DNA of 62,458 nucleotides from contig JADDQE010000016.1 of NCBI GenBank assembly GCA_016781525.1, forward strand, positions 1 to 62,458. Reading direction: 5' to 3'. The notes under the pieces are model-generated. The model saw nothing but the letters and a program-made list of their open reading frames with translations. It searched no databases and was not told the DNA's origin. This document shows, piece after piece, positions 25,580 to 34,392 of this stretch (positions are counted from its first letter, which is position 1; each line of letters opens with the position of its first letter). Position numbers and translations under genes: made by a program. The DNA comes from a bacterium. GTDB taxonomy: Bacteria > Chloroflexota > Chloroflexia > Chloroflexales > Kallotenuaceae.

Positions 25580-26821
25580 TTACTCACTCCACTCGGCGGG
25601 ATCGTAGGCCGGTAGCTCACGCCGCAGTAGATTATTTTCTCGGAAGCCGAACGCAAAATCTGCCTGGAGCAACTCCTGCAGCTCGCGCGTTCCCTCATAG
25701 ATCACCGCGCCACGTGCGTTACGCAGCATACGCTCAACCGGGTACTCGTCCGAAAAGCCATACGCGCCGTGCACTTGAATTGCATCATCCGCTGCCTCGA
25801 AGGAGCTGACCGTGGCGTGCCATTTCGCGAGCGTCGTTTCCCGCGAATTGCGGCGGCCTTGGTTTTTCATCCAACCGGCGCGGTAGACCAGCAGCCGCGA
25901 CGTGTCGAGCTTACGCACCATATGGGACACCATGCGCTTGACAAGCTGGTGCTGCGCGATAGGCTGACCGAACGTTTCCCGCTCCTTGGCGTAGCGAATA
26001 CTGGCCTCAAGGGCGGCTTGGATCAGCCCCGTTGCGCCCGCGGCGACCGTGTAACGCCCGTTGTCCAGGGCGCTCATGGCGATTTTGAAACCTTCGCCTT
26101 CCTCCCCCAATCGGTTTGCGACGGGTACCCGTACGTTATTGAAGACAACGCTACCCGTATTACCCGCTCGCACGCCGAGCTTGCCATGGATTGCATGTGT
26201 CTCGACGCCCTCAAACGTACGCTCTACGATGAAGGCCGTCATTCCGCGGCGCTCTTTGCTTCGGTCGGTGTAGGCCACAACCAGAAAGTGATCGGCGACA
26301 TCAGCCAGTGAAATCCAAGTCTTCTCTCCATTGAGGATGTAGTAGTCACCCTCCCGGCGCGCTGTCGACTGCATGCCCGCGACGTCGGTGCCGGCGTTGG
26401 GCTCCGTTAGGCAGTAGCCCGCCAGCTTAACGCCCTGGGCCTGAGGAACCAAATACTTCTGCTTCTGTTCATCGCTGCCCCACTGGAAAATCGCGAGCGA
26501 ATTTAGCCCCGTGTGAACGCTAATTACCACCCGGAGGAACGTATCGATCCGCTCAAGCTCCTCGCAAACAATCGCGAGCGAAAGATAATCCATCCCGGCG
26601 CCGCCGTATCGTTCAGGAATACAGATGCCAAGGAGACCTAGCTCCCCCATGCGCTTTAGGACTGGGCGGACGTGCGCCATGTCGCTTTCGTCCTTTGCGC
26701 CTTCGCGGTCCCAATCCCGTATAAAAGGCTGCACTTCGCGCTCTGCGAACTGCCGCACGGTCTGCCGCAGCATCTCGTGCTCCTCGGTGAGGAACATATC
26801 ATAATTTGCGGTGAAATCCAT
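25580..26821 (-). CDS. Acyl-CoA dehydrogenase
   Basis: A 413-residue acyl-CoA dehydrogenase. Seen: LGICIPERYGGAGMDYLSLA, the FAD/substrate motif GYCLTEPNAGTDVAGM, WISLADVADHFLVVA, and the catalytic base region GAVIYEGTRELQELL, whose Glu position is that of short/medium-chain enzymes. It oxidises acyl-CoA to enoyl-CoA and reduces EtfAB, encoded just downstream, while the enoyl-CoA hydratase gene lies upstream. The start at 26821 follows GAAGGAGTATGAA. Confidence 0.95.
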   Translation of the reverse strand: MDFTANYDMFLTEEHEMLRQTVRQFAEREVQPFIRDWDREGAKDESDMAHVRPVLKRMGELGLLGICIPERYGGAGMDYLSLAIVCEELERIDTFLRVVISVHTGLNSLAIFQWGSDEQKQKYLVPQAQGVKLAGYCLTEPNAGTDVAGMQSTARREGDYYILNGEKTWISLADVADHFLVVAYTDRSKERRGMTAFIVERTFEGVETHAIHGKLGVRAGNTGSVVFNNVRVPVANRLGEEGEGFKIAMSALDNGRYTVAAGATGLIQAALEASIRYAKERETFGQPIAQHQLVKRMVSHMVRKLDTSRLLVYRAGWMKNQGRRNSRETTLAKWHATVSSFEAADDAIQVHGAYGFSDEYPVERMLRNARGAVIYEGTRELQELLQADFAFGFRENNLLRRELPAYDPAEWSE

Positions 26822-27139
26822 TTCATACTCCTTCGTCAAACAAGGCAGCTTTCGTCCCTGGTGTTGACCCTACAGTAGTGATTTATGACCAAGGCTCAAT
26901 GGCTTCTTTAACAGGTATCACGTCCCACCACGAGCAGCTTGCCTATAGAAAGATGGCACGGCGGCCGACATGCCAAGCGCTGCCTACGGCGGATAGTTGC
27001 CAACCGCTGACCACCGCGATTGTTCGTATCAACGAGCCATGCTGATCGGGGACGTGGGCAGCGACCGCCGAGCGCTCAATCTGCCTGGCGAGTAGGGGTC
27101 GTTGCGCCGCATACCCATACCTCGGCTGCCGCAAACCGC

Positions 27140-27925
27140 TCAACGTCCGCGCCACTCCGGCTTACGCTTTTCCACAAACGCGCGGGTGCCTTCTTGGGCA
27201 TCCTCCGTCGCAAACAGCTCGGCAAAGAGGCCGGCCTCATACATGTTGGCATCGTCAAGCGCCATGTTAAGGCCGCGATTCACCGCCTGCTTGATCGCGG
27301 CTATGCTCAATGGCGGCAGACCTGCCAGGCGCCCCGCGAGCTGTCGTGCCGTATGTAGCAGCTCTGCCTGCGGAACAATCTGCTCGACGATCCCGAGCCG
27401 CAATGCCTCGGCGGCCGTGACGCGCTCCCCGGTCATCATTAACAGCTTAGCAATGCCCGGCCCCGCCAATCTTGCCAAACGCTGTGTTCCACCCCACCCA
27501 GGCAGGAGGCCCAGCGTGACTTCAGGGAGGCCAACTAGGGCAGAGTCGCTGGCGAGCCGAATATCACAGGCGAGCGCCAGCTCAAGACCGCCGCCGAGTG
27601 CAAAACCGTTAATCGCGGCAATGATGGGCTGCCGCAAGTCACCCATCGCTCGCGCGAGGTGATGCGAGCGTATCGCAAGCTGGCGTGCAGCGGCCGGGCT
27701 TTGCAGCTGCGCAAGCTCGCCGATATCGGCGCCCGCCGCAAATGCGCGCTCGCCTGCCCCGGTTAATACGATAACTCGAACACTTTCGTCGCTGCCGAGC
27801 TCGTCAAACGCCGTGTTGAGCTCGCGAATTACCATTTGGTTCAGGGCATTCAGCTGCTTGGGACGGTTCAGGGTAAGCGTCGTGATCGGGCCATCGCGCT
27901 CGACCAGGATCGTCTCGTACGTCAT
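27140..27925 (-). CDS. Enoyl-CoA hydratase (crotonase family)
   Basis: A 261-residue crotonase. Oxyanion-hole strands RAFAAGADIGELA and INGFALGGGLELALACD are present, with both catalytic glutamates in place (LPEVTLGLLPGWGGTQRLARL). It hydrates trans-2-enoyl-CoA, the step after the acyl-CoA dehydrogenase encoded downstream. The C-terminus EGTRAFVEKRKPEWRGR is typical. The start at 27925 follows GAGGAACAGTGACTCG and lies 4 nt after the stop of a tiny upstream gene. Confidence 0.95.
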   Translation of the reverse strand: MTYETILVERDGPITTLTLNRPKQLNALNQMVIRELNTAFDELGSDESVRVIVLTGAGERAFAAGADIGELAQLQSPAAARQLAIRSHHLARAMGDLRQPIIAAINGFALGGGLELALACDIRLASDSALVGLPEVTLGLLPGWGGTQRLARLAGPGIAKLLMMTGERVTAAEALRLGIVEQIVPQAELLHTARQLAGRLAGLPPLSIAAIKQAVNRGLNMALDDANMYEAGLFAELFATEDAQEGTRAFVEKRKPEWRGR

Positions 27926-27929
27926 CGAG

Positions 27930-28097
27930 TCACTGTTCCTCAGATACGATGCAGGGCAAGTCAACGACGCGCGGTGGATCCACCGCGCGTGCTGATTGGG
28001 CTGCGAAGCAAGCGCTCTCGCTCACCGGCTGCACCGAGGGCTGGGCGCCCGGCAGGCGCGACCAGTCATCCCAATCTTGCTGATCTCCATCGATCAA
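27930..28097 (-). CDS. Small hypothetical protein upstream of enoyl-CoA hydratase
   Basis: A 55-residue frame from a TTG at 28097 to TGA, 4 nt before the hydratase ATG. It reads IDGDQQDWDDWSRLPGAQ at the start and PPRVVDLPCIVSEEQ at the end; acidic, with two tryptophans and no membrane segment. A good promoter lies just upstream, so this frame is the first on the message. A perfect 24-bp palindrome lies inside it. Other possible starts make the N-terminus uncertain. Confidence 0.5.
   Translation of the reverse strand: MIDGDQQDWDDWSRLPGAQPSVQPVSESACFAAQSARAVDPPRVVDLPCIVSEEQ
27967..27990. repeat. Perfect 24-bp palindrome inside the hydratase leader gene
   Basis: ACGCGCGGTGGA is followed without spacer by its exact reverse complement. 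It lies 42 nt upstream of the hydratase start and about 130 nt downstream of the promoter. It could be a regulator operator (TetR-type regulators of fatty-acid genes use shorter palindromes) or an RNA hairpin within the small gene. Confidence 0.6.
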
Positions 28098-28124
28098 TCT
28101 CCGTAGGATTCCTTTGGTCTGCCC

Positions 28125-28154
28125 ATTATAGCACCGGCCACCACGGCCCTGCAA
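28125..28154 (-). promoter_or_regulatory. Sigma-70-type promoter of the enoyl-CoA hydratase unit
   Basis: On the minus strand TTGCAG (28154-28149), an 18-nt spacer and a perfect TATAAT (28130-28125). Transcription would begin near 28118, just upstream of the 55-residue gene. Confidence 0.65.
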
Positions 28155-28187
28155 CTTTAGCTCTACATAATATGGTGCGGCGTGGCG

Positions 28188-30038
28188 TTACCCGCCCGCG
28201 CTCTCGAATGTCGTGACCTCCATGGAGTTAATGAAATTGGCGTGAACATCGCCAGGAATCGCTTGTGCCGACCGGCGTGTAATCGCGTAGACGGCCTTGA
28301 CGTCGAGCTTAGAGGTGCGATCCGCGTTAAGCAGCCCATTGGACTCCTGCTCAGTGTCGGTGAGCTGTGTGTAACAAAAACCGGCGATGGTCGGACAGTC
28401 AAGAATTGCACTCATGAGCTCGTCGTACTTTGCAAGAAACGTAGTCGTATCACTGACCGTCCCATAGCCGTACCAGCGCTCGCCCGACTTAGGCGCGAAG
28501 GCGATACCGCCGCACTCGGTAATCATGATTGGCTCGTGCCGGCGAGTATAGTCCGGCAACGCGATAGTGCGGTAGTGCGGCTGGATTTCACGAACGGTTC
28601 GCGCGACGGCCTCGGGCGAGCCATAGCGCTCGCGGATCACCTTGCCGTCAAGCGCGTAGTCGTGGATGCCCCAAACGTCGCTCGCGATATGCTCCCATCC
28701 GTCGTTACCGATCACCGGCCGCGTGGGGTCGAGCGCCTTGGTGAGGTGGTAGAGACCACGCACGAAATTCTGCTGCGCTGGATCACGCTCGAGATTTGGC
28801 ACGCCCCAGCTCTCATTAAGCGGGACCCAGGTGACAATACACGGATGGCTATAGTCGCGGTGGATGACCTCAATCCATTCGCGTGTAAGGCGCTCGATTG
28901 CCGTCGGCGCGAAGACATACGCGTTTGCCATCTCACCCCACACCAGGAGTCCAAGTCGATCACACCAATACAGGAACCGCGGATCCTCCACTTTTTGGTG
29001 GATACGCACGCCGTTGAAACCAAGTGCCTTGGTCATCTCGACCTCGTGGCGCAGGGCATCCGCACTGGGAGCGGCGAGCAACGACTCGGGCCAGTACCCT
29101 TGCTCGAGCACCAGCCGCAGGTAATACGGCCGGTTGTTGAGCAAGAAGCGACCATTCGCAACTCCCACGCTGCGTAGTCCTGCGTAGCTGCGCGCGCTAT
29201 CCAGCACCTGGTCTCCGTCGAGAAGCGTAAGCTCGGCGTCCACCAGGTTCGGATTGGCAGGCGACCAGAGCACCTTGTCGCGGCTCATCGTGGTATGACC
29301 AGTTTCCAGCGCGATCTCGCGGCGCAGCTCACGTCGGTCCAGGATGTAAATGTCGTTGGCGAGCGTCACGTCCTGCAGAGTGAGGCGCACCCGTAGCTGG
29401 AGTGTTTTGGTAGGCTCGCCGCTTAACCGGATCTGCAGCCCAAGCATGCCACGGTCGAGGTCGGGCGTCCAGCGCAGGTTCGTGATGTGCAGCGTGCCGA
29501 CGGGCTCGAGCCATACCGGCTGCCAGATGCCGGTCGTCCGGTAATACCAGATGCGGTGCGGTTCCGGCTGCCAGTCCTGCTTGCCACGTGGCTGCGCAAG
29601 GTCGGTTGGATGATCTTCCGCCCGCACTACGACTATCTGCTCCGAGCCATCATGGCTCAACGCCTGTGTAATATCGGCAGTAAACGGCGTATGGCCGCCC
29701 TCATGCTCGGCGACCAGCTGCCCGTTTACCCAGACCTGAGCCTGGTAATCTACCGCCCCGAAGTGAAGCAATAGGTGTCCGTTTTCGCTGCCTTCGGGTG
29801 TGGTAAACGTACGCCGATACCAAACAACCGGATGGTAGGACGGATCATGGATTCCGCTCGCGCGTGACTCCGGTGGAAAGGGAACAATGATGTCGCGATC
29901 AAACACATCCGAGCGGGTAGCCCAGCCTTGATCAATCCCAACGTTCTGGTCGTCATATGCGAACTGCCACGTGCCCGATAAGTCGGTCCATTGTTCGCGG
30001 GTTAGTTGAGGTCGTGGATGATTCTCAGCGTGATGCAC
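28188..30038 (-). CDS. Glycoside hydrolase family 2 enzyme (first paralogue)
   Basis: A 616-residue GH2 enzyme without signal peptide. Domains: N-terminal sugar-binding jelly roll (1-180, LTREQWTDLSGTWQFAYDD, YRTTGIWQPVWLEP), immunoglobulin-like domain (180-290), TIM barrel (290-600). The acid/base is Glu in WVPLNESWGVPNL and the nucleophile is Glu in IMITECGGIAF. It hydrolyses beta-galactosides, glucuronides or mannosides; which is unclear. GTG 30038 is preceded by AGGAGGAAGCT. A paralogue at 53316-55181 shares the same layout and many motifs. Confidence 0.92.
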   Translation of the reverse strand: MHHAENHPRPQLTREQWTDLSGTWQFAYDDQNVGIDQGWATRSDVFDRDIIVPFPPESRASGIHDPSYHPVVWYRRTFTTPEGSENGHLLLHFGAVDYQAQVWVNGQLVAEHEGGHTPFTADITQALSHDGSEQIVVVRAEDHPTDLAQPRGKQDWQPEPHRIWYYRTTGIWQPVWLEPVGTLHITNLRWTPDLDRGMLGLQIRLSGEPTKTLQLRVRLTLQDVTLANDIYILDRRELRREIALETGHTTMSRDKVLWSPANPNLVDAELTLLDGDQVLDSARSYAGLRSVGVANGRFLLNNRPYYLRLVLEQGYWPESLLAAPSADALRHEVEMTKALGFNGVRIHQKVEDPRFLYWCDRLGLLVWGEMANAYVFAPTAIERLTREWIEVIHRDYSHPCIVTWVPLNESWGVPNLERDPAQQNFVRGLYHLTKALDPTRPVIGNDGWEHIASDVWGIHDYALDGKVIRERYGSPEAVARTVREIQPHYRTIALPDYTRRHEPIMITECGGIAFAPKSGERWYGYGTVSDTTTFLAKYDELMSAILDCPTIAGFCYTQLTDTEQESNGLLNADRTSKLDVKAVYAITRRSAQAIPGDVHANFINSMEVTTFESAGG

Positions 30039-30236
30039 AGCTTCCTCCTACCTGGCCTAATCGCGTCAGCAAACGCGATACTTCGTTGAGCGCCCCGGCT
30101 GCCTATTGTACTTCAGCTTGCCGCCAGTGCCGCAGCGGCGCGGGTGGTATTTCATCCAATTATTCGCCTTGCACAAGCTGCTACTATAGCAGAAGGCCTC
30201 TGCTGAGCTTTCGACGGAGAAATCGACGATAGGAGA

Positions 30237-30576
30237 ATGCATCTATACCCCTGGGATCAACGCCGTGTACCAGGACTCGGCGGCCTGCCTTGTACGCGAC
30301 GGGCAAGTAATCGCCGCAGCGGAGCAGGAGCGCTTTACGCGGATAAAGCACGGCAAGCGCCGCATTCCGTTTGCTACATGTGAGCTGCCGGTCCATGCGA
30401 TCGACTATTATCTCCGCGAAGCAGGCATTGTGCTGTGGGCTGTGCATCACGTGGCGTACTGGTTCGATCCCTTTCTCTTGCTTGGCCGCTACCGCGACGA
30501 CGCGACGATAACGCTGCCGCTCGAGCCCAGTGCGTATCCAATACCGGCTGAAGTGTTCTCTGGATATAGCGTATGA
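30237..30576 (+). pseudogene. N-terminal remnant of a carbamoyltransferase (NodU/CmcH-like)
   Basis: From ATG 30237 (after AGGAGA) the reading begins M-H-L-Y, then an extra base shifts the frame and the sequence continues GINAVYQDSAACLVRDGQVI and AAAEQERFTRIKHGKR, the hallmark ATP-binding start of carbamoyltransferases. About 110 residues later it stops after AEVFSGYSV. The family is normally about 570-610 residues, so only the first fifth remains, and it is frameshifted as well. It cannot be active. Confidence 0.7.
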
Positions 30577-30621
30577 CGCCGGCTTATAGCAGCTGAGCAA
30601 GAGATACAATACAGGAGATAT

Positions 30622-31428
30622 ATGTTCCGGTACGGAAAGTTAGCGACTCAGAGTGTGGCGACGCTGCTGGACCAGTTGCGTGGGCACCAGCAGGCGCCTG
30701 ACCGGCTGCGTGATTTTGAGGCAGATGCCCAGCGGCAGACAGAGCGGTATGGCCTGCTCAATCGCCGGGTGCTTGGCGTGCGCATGGTCGACGTTAATCT
30801 GATTGTGGGGTCTGTTGGACGCGCGGCGGAGTTTAACGCTAACTTCCAGCTGATCATTAACGACGGAGTTGAGCGAGCACGTTTGGAGCGCGTGTTGAAG
30901 GCGATGCAAGCAGGCGAAGGACTCCCTCCCGTCGAGCTATACCGCTTACGACGCGATTACTACGTGCTGGACGGGCATCATCAGGTGGGTGCGGCATGTC
31001 TCCAAGGCATCGAAGCGTTGGAAGCAAATGTAACCCTGTTTATTCCTAGTGGTGATCCCGAAGCCGTACAGCTTTTCCATGAGCGCCGAGCCTTTGAGCA
31101 TGCTACGGGACTGCAGAATATTGGTGGTGCGCATCCTGTCACCTATCGCCGGTTTCTCACCGAGGTACATGCGTATCGCCGCCAATTGGCCGAGCAGGAG
31201 GGGCAGGCGATTGATTTGGTGTATGCGGCACGGCTTTGGTATGCCCGCGTCTTCGTTCCTGCGTTCGGGGCCTTGCGCGGCGCGAATCTGCAGAGCTTCT
31301 ATCCCATGCTGCGCCACGCCGATATGCTCGCGTTATTATTCGCGCAGGAGCGGGCGGTGCGGCGTCAACAGTCGGGCCCTGCGGGCGAGCAGGCCGGCCC
31401 AGGACCGGAGGAGTTTTCCTTGCGGTAG
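30622..31428 (+). CDS. ParB/sulfiredoxin-like N-domain protein
   Basis: A 268-residue protein with a ParB-like nuclease core in the middle: VELYRLRRDYYVLDGHHQVGAACLQGI, where the GHH(Q) motif replaces the GHRR of chromosome-partition ParB. The N-terminal 70 residues are helical and Gln/Arg-rich, and the C-terminal part contains PVTYRRFLTEVHAYRRQLAE and Trp/Tyr-rich helices. The domain binds or hydrolyses nucleotides in related proteins; no function is assigned here. It has a good ribosome site (CAGGAGATAT), and a TACAAT lies just upstream. It stands alone. Confidence 0.75.
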   Translation: MFRYGKLATQSVATLLDQLRGHQQAPDRLRDFEADAQRQTERYGLLNRRVLGVRMVDVNLIVGSVGRAAEFNANFQLIINDGVERARLERVLKAMQAGEGLPPVELYRLRRDYYVLDGHHQVGAACLQGIEALEANVTLFIPSGDPEAVQLFHERRAFEHATGLQNIGGAHPVTYRRFLTEVHAYRRQLAEQEGQAIDLVYAARLWYARVFVPAFGALRGANLQSFYPMLRHADMLALLFAQERAVRRQQSGPAGEQAGPGPEEFSLR

Positions 31429-31522
31429 CGTATAGCGCGACTCAGTAACGTTCTCAGCTTAAAGTTCAGCTACGCCTGTTGGTGGCGGGGTGAAGCCTGG
31501 ATCGGCTACTGGGGTATCCGTT

Positions 31523-31533
31523 TACCGATAATC
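31523..31533 (+). repeat. Intergenic motif TACCGATAATC (copy 2)
   Basis: One of five copies in this window (others at 9349, 33846, 47780, 61209). It is followed by an AT-rich stretch (AATATTCACAAAACACAC). It lies between two convergent genes, so here it is not a promoter for either. Confidence 0.5.
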
Positions 31534-31574
31534 AATATTCACAAAACACACGTAACCATCCAGACTAAGCGTAA

Positions 31575-32486
31575 TCATTTGAGCGCAGCGAGAATTTCCG
31601 CGCAATGCATCCACGTTCGCCAGCCCTCGCTCTCCTCGTCGTACGCCCACCAAGCTGCAAGAACGGCCTGTGCAAGGCTCCAGCAGCGTAGGCGCTCGCG
31701 ATCGAATGCCAGATCTGCGGCGAGTCGGTCTAGGCGGCGTCGTAGCTTACGGGCGGGATTAGGCACGTCGAGGAAATGCGGTACGGGGTTGCGAACCAAC
31801 GCGCCGACTTCGTACTCGCGCTCACCTACAACACCCTTGGGGTCGATTGCGAGCCAAGGCTGGCGCTTGGCGCTGAGGATATTCATGTGATGGAAGTCAC
31901 CGTGCAGCAACACAGACGGGCCCATCGAGGGCAGGAGGTCTGCAAACAGGCTGCGAGCTGTATCGACGAGCTCCGCTGAGAAGGGACCAGTGCCTCCACC
32001 GAAAGCGCTTGGAATGTCGTCAAGATCGGCTGCCCAGCGACTCACCGACGGAAACGGATTTGGTGTAGGAACCGGCCGCCAGAGCTGGCGCATTACTTCG
32101 GCTGCGTGCGCAGTCGCATCCTCGTCGTCCTCCACCGTCGCCAGTGACATGCCAGGCTCGATCCGCTCCAACAGCATCGCACCGTGGTCTGGCTCTGCTG
32201 CAATCAATCGCACGCTTCCCTGTCCGTCATAAAGACGGAGCGCCGCGATCTCGGTCTTAAGCTCTCCATTCGGGACGCCAAGCTTAAGTACGAGCTGCGT
32301 TCCATCTGAATGGGTTGCTGGCGCCACATAATTTATGGAAAGTGCCGGGAAGGGACGTTCGACCGAGATAGCCCAGCGCTCCTCGCATTCCCGGAGTACC
32401 TGGGGCAGCCGGTCGAGCCAAGCCCTGCCCGCAGCACCGTATAGATTGACGATTGTACGCGAAAAAGTCTTAGGGAGGGCTTCCAT
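31575..32486 (-). CDS. APH(6)/hydroxyurea-type phosphotransferase (streptomycin 6-kinase family)
   Basis: A 303-residue kinase of the aminoglycoside phosphotransferase fold. The N-lobe reads YVAPATHSDGTQLVLKLGVP and the hinge AMLLERIEPGMSL. The catalytic loop is VLLHGDFHHMNILSAKR and the metal-binding Asp is in WLAIDPKGVVGEREYEVG. This motif set matches the APH(6) family (streptomycin 6-kinase, hydroxyurea kinase), though natural substrates are often unknown. The start overlaps the stop of the DUF3037 gene (TAATG), so translation is coupled. Confidence 0.88.
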   Translation of the reverse strand: MEALPKTFSRTIVNLYGAAGRAWLDRLPQVLRECEERWAISVERPFPALSINYVAPATHSDGTQLVLKLGVPNGELKTEIAALRLYDGQGSVRLIAAEPDHGAMLLERIEPGMSLATVEDDEDATAHAAEVMRQLWRPVPTPNPFPSVSRWAADLDDIPSAFGGGTGPFSAELVDTARSLFADLLPSMGPSVLLHGDFHHMNILSAKRQPWLAIDPKGVVGEREYEVGALVRNPVPHFLDVPNPARKLRRRLDRLAADLAFDRERLRCWSLAQAVLAAWWAYDEESEGWRTWMHCAEILAALK

Positions 32487-32887
32487 TAACTGCCCGCTTT
32501 GATCGGGCTCACCATGCGAGCCAAAAGCTGATCTAGGGCCGCTTGGGGCTCTATGCACAGGCCGGCGTGTACGGCCGACGGTTGAATCACTGTGCTGCGC
32601 GGAGCGACGATCCAGCGGAAGCGCTCGGCCTGTGGTAACAGTCCAATTGGTCCTGCTGACGAGCCTCCCGTACAAATTGGCGGAATTAGACTCAGCTGTT
32701 CTTCGATCGCGTCTAAATCCAGGTGCGGCGCGAAGCCACTAATCCTGCCCCGATCAATGTCGAAGCTTGACTTCAGGTAACGGCGCGCACGGCAGAAGAG
32801 AACGACGCCAACGTTTATGCATTCACCGCGCTCCACTCGTGGGACCACACGGATCACCGCATACTCAAACGCGCTGCGCGTGGGCAT
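32486..32887 (-). CDS. DUF3037 family protein
   Basis: A 133-residue DUF3037 protein, with the family start FEYAVIRVVPRVERGECINV-like stretch and GVVLFCRARRYLKSSFDID. Genes of this family often neighbour HipA-like kinases, as here: its start lies inside the 3' end of the HipA-like gene (23-nt overlap), and its stop overlaps the start of the phosphotransferase. Function unknown; the constant linkage suggests a partner or substrate of the kinase. Confidence 0.88.
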   Translation of the reverse strand: MPTRSAFEYAVIRVVPRVERGECINVGVVLFCRARRYLKSSFDIDRGRISGFAPHLDLDAIEEQLSLIPPICTGGSSAGPIGLLPQAERFRWIVAPRSTVIQPSAVHAGLCIEPQAALDQLLARMVSPIKAGS

Positions 32888-33647
32888 GCATGGCCTCCTC
32901 TGCGAACCCTCGCGGCGCTGCTATCCGGGTGCGTAGATAGTTTACATAAGCCTGGCGATACTCAGCGGCGTCCGCAAACATGGCCTCGTCACGTAACCAG
33001 TCGTCCGGAATGGCCGCTACCACGCGCTCGATCAGGTCAACTGTGATCTTGGGTGCGAGGCTTACGTCAGCCTCCACGATCCCCGTCGCTGCTGGTAGGA
33101 GCACATGCTGCTTAACCGCGGGAAAGCGAGTGGTGGCGCGCGCGACATAATCGGTCCACGTATGATGAAAATACAAGGCAGCGCCATGGTCGATGAGCCA
33201 TAATTGCCGATGCCACATCAGTAGGTTGACGTTGTTCGGCGTTCGATCCACATTGGTGACATATGCGTCGAACCATACAACTTCGGATGCAAGCCTGTGG
33301 TCTACTCCCGCCACCGTCAAGGGGTCGAACGCTAGCGCCCCTGGTAGGTAATCCAGTGCTAGGTTCAGTCCCGCGCTCGCTGTGACGAGCGCCTGAATTT
33401 CTTCGTCCGGCTCATTCTGGCCCAGCGCTGGGTCAAGCTCAACAAAAACCACTTCGGGGATTGGTAATCCAAGGGCTCGACCGATCTCGCCGCAAATTAG
33501 CTCGGCAATCAGTACTTTTGGCCCCTGCCCAGCCCCGCGGAACTTTAACACGTAGAGGCCGTCGTCATCGGCCTCGATGATTGCAGGAAGAGAGCCGCCC
33601 TCGCGTAGCGGCGCGACATATCGAGTCGCCGTAACCGTTCTCGGCAT
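32865..33647 (-). CDS. HipA-like kinase (short, single-chain type)
   Basis: A 260-residue HipA-like kinase lacking the N-subdomain 1 of classical HipA. Motifs: YVLKFRGAGQGPKVLIAELI with the ATP-binding Lys, WFDAYVTNVDRTPNNVNLLM (catalytic Asp-x-x-x-x-Asn) and LWLIDHGAALYFHH (metal-binding Asp). Classical HipA toxins phosphorylate glutamyl-tRNA synthetase; the targets of this short group are unknown, and no HipB-like DNA-binding gene is present. The start at 33647 follows GAGGGACGGGCATT. Confidence 0.85.
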   Translation of the reverse strand: MPRTVTATRYVAPLREGGSLPAIIEADDDGLYVLKFRGAGQGPKVLIAELICGEIGRALGLPIPEVVFVELDPALGQNEPDEEIQALVTASAGLNLALDYLPGALAFDPLTVAGVDHRLASEVVWFDAYVTNVDRTPNNVNLLMWHRQLWLIDHGAALYFHHTWTDYVARATTRFPAVKQHVLLPAATGIVEADVSLAPKITVDLIERVVAAIPDDWLRDEAMFADAAEYRQAYVNYLRTRIAAPRGFAEEAMHAHAQRV

Positions 33648-33770
33648 AATGCCCGTCCCTCGTGTGTGTCTGCGACCTGTATCCCCGATTTCTGGCAACC
33701 GGCGGCATATGATACCGCAACTCTCGTGTGCTCCGCACGGCGGTCGGATTTGCTTTGGTTTGAGACCCAA

Positions 33771-33809
33771 AAGAAGAGCACCGGCCATAACTGGCTCGGT
33801 GCTCTTCTT
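33771..33809 (-). terminator. Large hairpin before the HipA-like operon
   Basis: A 13-bp stem AAGAAGAGCACCG/CGGTGCTCTTCTT (33771-33783 with 33797-33809), extended inside by GCCA/TGGC around the loop TAAC. On the minus strand the stem ends in CTTCTTTTGGG, giving a short T run. It can end the transcript of the 77-residue gene upstream or act as an attenuator before the operon. Confidence 0.7.
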
Positions 33810-33845
33810 AGTCTTAGTCGAAGCGTTGCGATTGCAACAGTATTC

Positions 33846-33856
33846 TACCGATAATC
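33846..33856 (+). repeat. Intergenic motif TACCGATAATC (copy 3)
   Basis: The motif is followed by AT-rich sequence with ACACAAACAACACAAAACAC, similar to the sequence after the copy at 31523. It lies between the large hairpin and the 77-residue gene. Confidence 0.5.
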
Positions 33857-33886
33857 ATAATTTAAATACACAAACAACACAAAACA

Positions 33887-34120
33887 CTACAAGCCAGAAG
33901 CCGAAGCGACGCCCGGATGATACTGTGCTACAAGTCGGTCCAACAGCGGCTCCAACGGCTCAAGAGGAGCTGACGCCGACTGTTGTCGCAGGGGAGCTTG
34001 AGAGATGGCCGGCGCAGGAACACCCCATACGGCTGCAAGGGCTGCGGCGGTTGTCAAGTTATCTGTTTCTTGCAGATGCTTCGCTCGCGAGAGACGGTTG
34101 AGAAGTTCTGATGCGGTCAT
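33887..34120 (-). CDS. Small hypothetical protein (77 residues)
   Basis: Starts MTASELLNRLSRAKHLQETD after ACGGAGCACGCC, a fair ribosome site, and ends AQYHPGVASASGL. An N-terminal amphipathic helix and a Pro/Ala/Gln-rich second half; no membrane segment. An intrinsic terminator hairpin follows 78 nt downstream, which supports a real transcript. It lies upstream of and in the same direction as the HipA-like operon, but I cannot call it an antitoxin. An earlier ATG at 34135 is possible. Confidence 0.5.
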   Translation of the reverse strand: MTASELLNRLSRAKHLQETDNLTTAAALAAVWGVPAPAISQAPLRQQSASAPLEPLEPLLDRLVAQYHPGVASASGL

Positions 34121-34392
34121 GGCGTGCTCCGTCATGGGAAAGCTTGCTGCGACATGTATCGTCTGTTGTCTGATAACGAGTATATCGCGGCGGCTTACGG
34201 CGAAGGGTAGTAAGTAGGAGGAGCCAGAGTAGAGAACTTTATACCCGTGCACCAGGCCATCGATTAGTTTACATAAACGATGTCTCGCATCAGACAAGGA
34301 CGTATTTCAGCGGCGGCATACTACCCACGGCGGCATAGGCTCGGTGGCTCGGGGAAGGCGCAGATCAGCGCAGGCAGCTACGCGCTGGCTGC

